From Pisciglobus halotolerans (GTDB taxonomy: Bacteria > Bacillota > Bacilli > Lactobacillales > Carnobacteriaceae): 64,000 nt of DNA. Positions 62,136-64,000 of the stretch are shown one piece after another. Below the pieces are notes generated by a model. The model saw only the letters and a list, made by a program, of their open reading frames with translations, was not told the DNA's origin and did no database searches. The translations under genes and the position numbers were made by a program. The stretch covers positions 1-64,000 of the forward strand of contig NZ_FOQE01000001.1 of NCBI RefSeq assembly GCF_900113675.1. Direction: 5' to 3'. Positions within the stretch are counted from its first letter, which is position 1. The number at the start of each line of letters is the position of its first letter.

Positions 62136-62940
62136 AATGCTCTTCCTTTTGTTGACTGATTTCTTCTGTTGCTTTTTGTCGGCTTTCTTCTGCAGATTTC
62201 GATAAATAACTGCTCAATTTTTGTTCGATCGTTCGTGGATTTTGACCAGCTTGGATCGACAAAACTGCTTCGATCGCCATTTCACAACGCTGCATCTCTT
62301 CTTCTGTCTGCATTTTCAAGTTGGTAGCGACTGGAAGAAAGACCAAATTTGCTAAAAGACTTCCGTAGAAAGTTGTGATCAAAGCTGTAGCCATTCCCGA
62401 ACCAATCGTGCTAGGGTCATTTAACTGCCCCAACATAATGATCAGTCCAATCAATGTCCCCAGCATTCCAAAACCTGGCGCTAACTCGCCCCATTTTGCA
62501 AAAATTTCATGTCCTATGTTATGACGTTGTTCAATGTTGTCAGCTTTGATCTCTAGTATTTCTTTCAAATCTTCTGACTCCACACCATCCACTACCATGC
62601 TTAAACCAAATGCCAACATCTCATTGTCCAGCTGTTCTACCTCTTCTTCGATTGCTAAGATGCCTTGACTGCGAGATTTTCTTGACAAATCAACGACGGT
62701 TTCTATAAATCCTGCCGTGTCTTCTTGTGTTAAAGAAAATAATTGTTTCAGCAAAGCTGGCACTTTTTTAATATCTTTAAACGGAAAACTGATCAGCAGC
62801 GCACAAAATGAACCGCCTAATGTAATGATCAAAGAAGGCCCGTCTAGAAAACTGCTGATTTCTCCACTAGATGTGATCGACCAAACGATCAAGGCAATTC
62901 CTGCAATAAAGCTGATCAAAGGCAATAAGTTTTTCTTCAC
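62128..62940 (-). CDS. motA: Flagellar stator protein MotA
   Basis: MotA is the pentameric stator subunit that generates torque. Four membrane segments are seen: residues about 8-24, 32-53, 150-172 and 180-200. The MotA/TolQ/ExbB pattern KWGELAPGFGMLGTLIGLIIMLGQLNDPSTIGSGMATALITTFYGSLLANLVFLP spans helices 3 and 4, and the cytoplasmic loop has the charged GILAIEEEVEQLDNEMLAFGLSMVVDG. The C-terminus contains AIEAVLSIQAGQNPRTIEQKL. The length is 270 residues. It overlaps flbD by 4 bp. Confidence 0.95.
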   Translation of the reverse strand: MKKNLLPLISFIAGIALIVWSITSSGEISSFLDGPSLIITLGGSFCALLISFPFKDIKKVPALLKQLFSLTQEDTAGFIETVVDLSRKSRSQGILAIEEEVEQLDNEMLAFGLSMVVDGVESEDLKEILEIKADNIEQRHNIGHEIFAKWGELAPGFGMLGTLIGLIIMLGQLNDPSTIGSGMATALITTFYGSLLANLVFLPVATNLKMQTEEEMQRCEMAIEAVLSIQAGQNPRTIEQKLSSYLSKSAEESRQKATEEISQQKEEHYV

Positions 62941-63140
62941 TTTTCCACCTCCGGAAAATGCTGTCCGATTTTTCTCTTATACTGGATCACCTTTTCGATG
63001 ATCTTTTCTTCTGTATCTTTTACCCGTACCGTTTTCCCATCCACTAAGGTAATAATGGTGTCAAAAGAACGATCGACCCGGTAAATCAAATCACTATTCA
63101 ATACAAATGTTTCTCCTGAAACTGCTGTTAAACGAATCAT
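62937..63140 (-). CDS. flbD: Flagellar protein FlbD
   Basis: This small cytoplasmic protein of 67 residues matches the FlbD (SwrD-like) family: MIRLTAVSGETFVLNSDLIYRVDRSFDTIITLVDGKTVRVKDTEEKIIEKVIQYKRKIG. In Bacillus, SwrD increases stator torque and lies next to flgE, the same context as here. GAGGC precedes the ATG. It overlaps motA by 4 bp and follows flgE after a 175-bp gap. Confidence 0.9.
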   Translation of the reverse strand: MIRLTAVSGETFVLNSDLIYRVDRSFDTIITLVDGKTVRVKDTEEKIIEKVIQYKRKIGQHFPEVEK

Positions 63141-63183
63141 TCTTCTGCCTCATTTCCCACACGAAAACTTTTATATCGTCGTC

Positions 63184-63299
63184 TTGAACTTATTTGGCCT
63201 GCGAGTCATCATGATGAGCTCGTATATTGTCGACTCAGGTTCACTTTGATCTCCGAGTTGCCTCAGTACGAGCTCTTTAGTTCAATTTGCATAGCAGGC
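63184..63299. other. Nested inverted repeats between flgE and flbD
   Basis: GAGCTCGTA (63216-63224) and TACGAGCTC (63267-63275) are a perfect 9-bp pair. TTGAACT (63184-63190) pairs with AGTTCAA (63279-63285) outside it. GCCTGC (63197-63202) and GCAGGC (63294-63299) give a further, crossing pair. This is the only sizeable gap in the operon within the window. Confidence 0.55.
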
Positions 63300-63315
63300 G
63301 TTAAAAGACTGGATC

Positions 63316-64000
63316 TTATCGTTTCAAGTTGATGAGTTCTTCCAGCATGCCGTCTGATGTGGTGATACTCCTTGAGTTGGCTTGATAAGCTCTGTTAGTG
63401 ATGATCATTTCGGTAAATTCATTTGCCAAGTCAACATTTGACATTTCTAAAAAGCCGGATTGAACTTTTCCATAGCCAGTCGAACCGGGTTTGCCTATTG
63501 TGGGTTCGCCTGAATTAATGGTACGACTATACAGATTGCCGCCTGATTTTTCTAAGCCGTCTGGATTTGAAAAATTAGTCAAAACAATTTGGCCTAAAAC
63601 ATGTGATTCACCATCACTGTAAGAGCCTCGAATCACCCCTTCGCTATCGATGTTATAGCTTTGCAGTTCATATGTATTGCCGTTGACTGTGATTTCCTTA
63701 TCGATCTTCAACGGCTGCAAATTGTTTTCGTTTAGCTTTCCATCTGCACCTGTCGTGTATCCCATGATACTTAGCCCGCTTGACGTAACCAACTTTCCGC
63801 TGGCATCTGTATAAAATCCACCATCACGTGTATAAGCTAAATTTTCAGTACTGCCGTCGCTGCTTACAGTAAAGAAAGAGCTGTCGCCGTTTTCGATCCC
63901 AAAATCTAATGAACGCCCTGTTGATTGCAAAGAACCGCCTGTCATGATCGTATCGATTGCACTCGTTTGCACACCCAATCCAACTTGTTGTGCATTGATT
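63316..64000 (-). CDS. flgE: Flagellar hook protein FlgE, C-terminal part
   Basis: This is the C-terminal part of a hook-type axial protein; the frame stays open to the window edge, so the start is missing. The visible N-terminal end reads INAQQVGLGVQTSAIDTIMTGG. It continues with LDFGIENGDSSFFTV, LAYTRDGGFYTDASGKLVTSSGLSIMGY, and the axial tail SGFLEMSNVDLANEFTEMIITNRAYQANSRSITTSDGMLEELINLKR. FlgE is preferred over FlgG because of the position before flbD-motAB, which matches the Bacillus order. It is exported by the flagellar apparatus. Confidence 0.87.
   Translation of the reverse strand, partial: INAQQVGLGVQTSAIDTIMTGGSLQSTGRSLDFGIENGDSSFFTVSSDGSTENLAYTRDGGFYTDASGKLVTSSGLSIMGYTTGADGKLNENNLQPLKIDKEITVNGNTYELQSYNIDSEGVIRGSYSDGESHVLGQIVLTNFSNPDGLEKSGGNLYSRTINSGEPTIGKPGSTGYGKVQSGFLEMSNVDLANEFTEMIITNRAYQANSRSITTSDGMLEELINLKR

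Noticed and set aside
1-64000. tRNA, rRNA or prophage genes
   Set aside because: No cloverleaf-plus-CCA pattern, rRNA motif, integrase or phage structural gene was recognised; this was checked by eye only.

Overview
The window looks like a chromosomal segment of a motile Enterococcus, most likely the E. casseliflavus / E. gallinarum group. The reasons are an AT-rich low-GC Gram-positive gene set with strong AGGAGG-type ribosome sites, a LevR-type sigma-54 activator beside a mannose-class PTS operon as in enterococci, Lactobacillales-type Met T-boxes, and a flagellar operon, which within the genus is typical of that group. No rRNA, tRNA, prophage or CRISPR array was seen. The species assignment is inference from gene content.

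Layout. 1-293 is the end of an ISL3-family insertion sequence cut by the window edge. 471-6422 holds an unrecognised protein, topoisomerase III, a Dps ferritin with a perfect Per box over its promoter, and an ABC-F ATPase. 6582-7851 is a long non-coding stretch: a fragment of a dispersed repeat, seven hairpin repeats with an exact 52-bp period, one strong promoter, and two tandem methionine T-box leaders. These control metN-metI-metQ and an M20 amidohydrolase (7873-11728). 11878-24907 carries a PepSY lipoprotein, a DbpA-type helicase, a YflT-domain protein, an amino-sugar PTS/NanE pair with an RpiR regulator, a metallo-hydrolase, an acyl-ACP thioesterase, a heterodimeric ABC exporter and an AraC regulator. 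25106-28845 is the fructose operon fruR-fruK-fruA.

28928-43094 contains a zinc metallopeptidase, a CapA-like lipoprotein, a 270-bp palindromic element, aminopeptidase C, the mannose PTS (IIB, IIAB, IIC, IID), a separately promoted manO, a sigma-54 promoter with an upstream dyad, the activator gene, a small membrane protein, a HAD phosphatase, and a LysM/3D wall protein with a structured leader. 43669-52101 is an oligopeptide permease (oppBCDF) plus two tandem oppA paralogues with near-identical promoters. Ribosomal protein L25 (52491-53117) converges on the flagellar operon.

53190-64000 is one compact minus-strand flagellar operon: flgE (cut by the edge), flbD, motA, motB, fliL, fliO, fliP, fliQ, fliR, flhB, flhA, fliA, flgF-like, flgG-like. 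Most genes overlap or lie within about 30 bp. No flhF or flhG lies between flhA and the sigma factor.

The most unusual material is non-coding: the 52-bp hairpin array just upstream of the tandem T-boxes, the multi-hairpin palindromic element at 31352-31622 whose edge recurs at 6582, the 48-bp direct repeats before manO, the 19-bp perfect dyad before the sigma-54 promoter, and the folded leader of the LysM gene.
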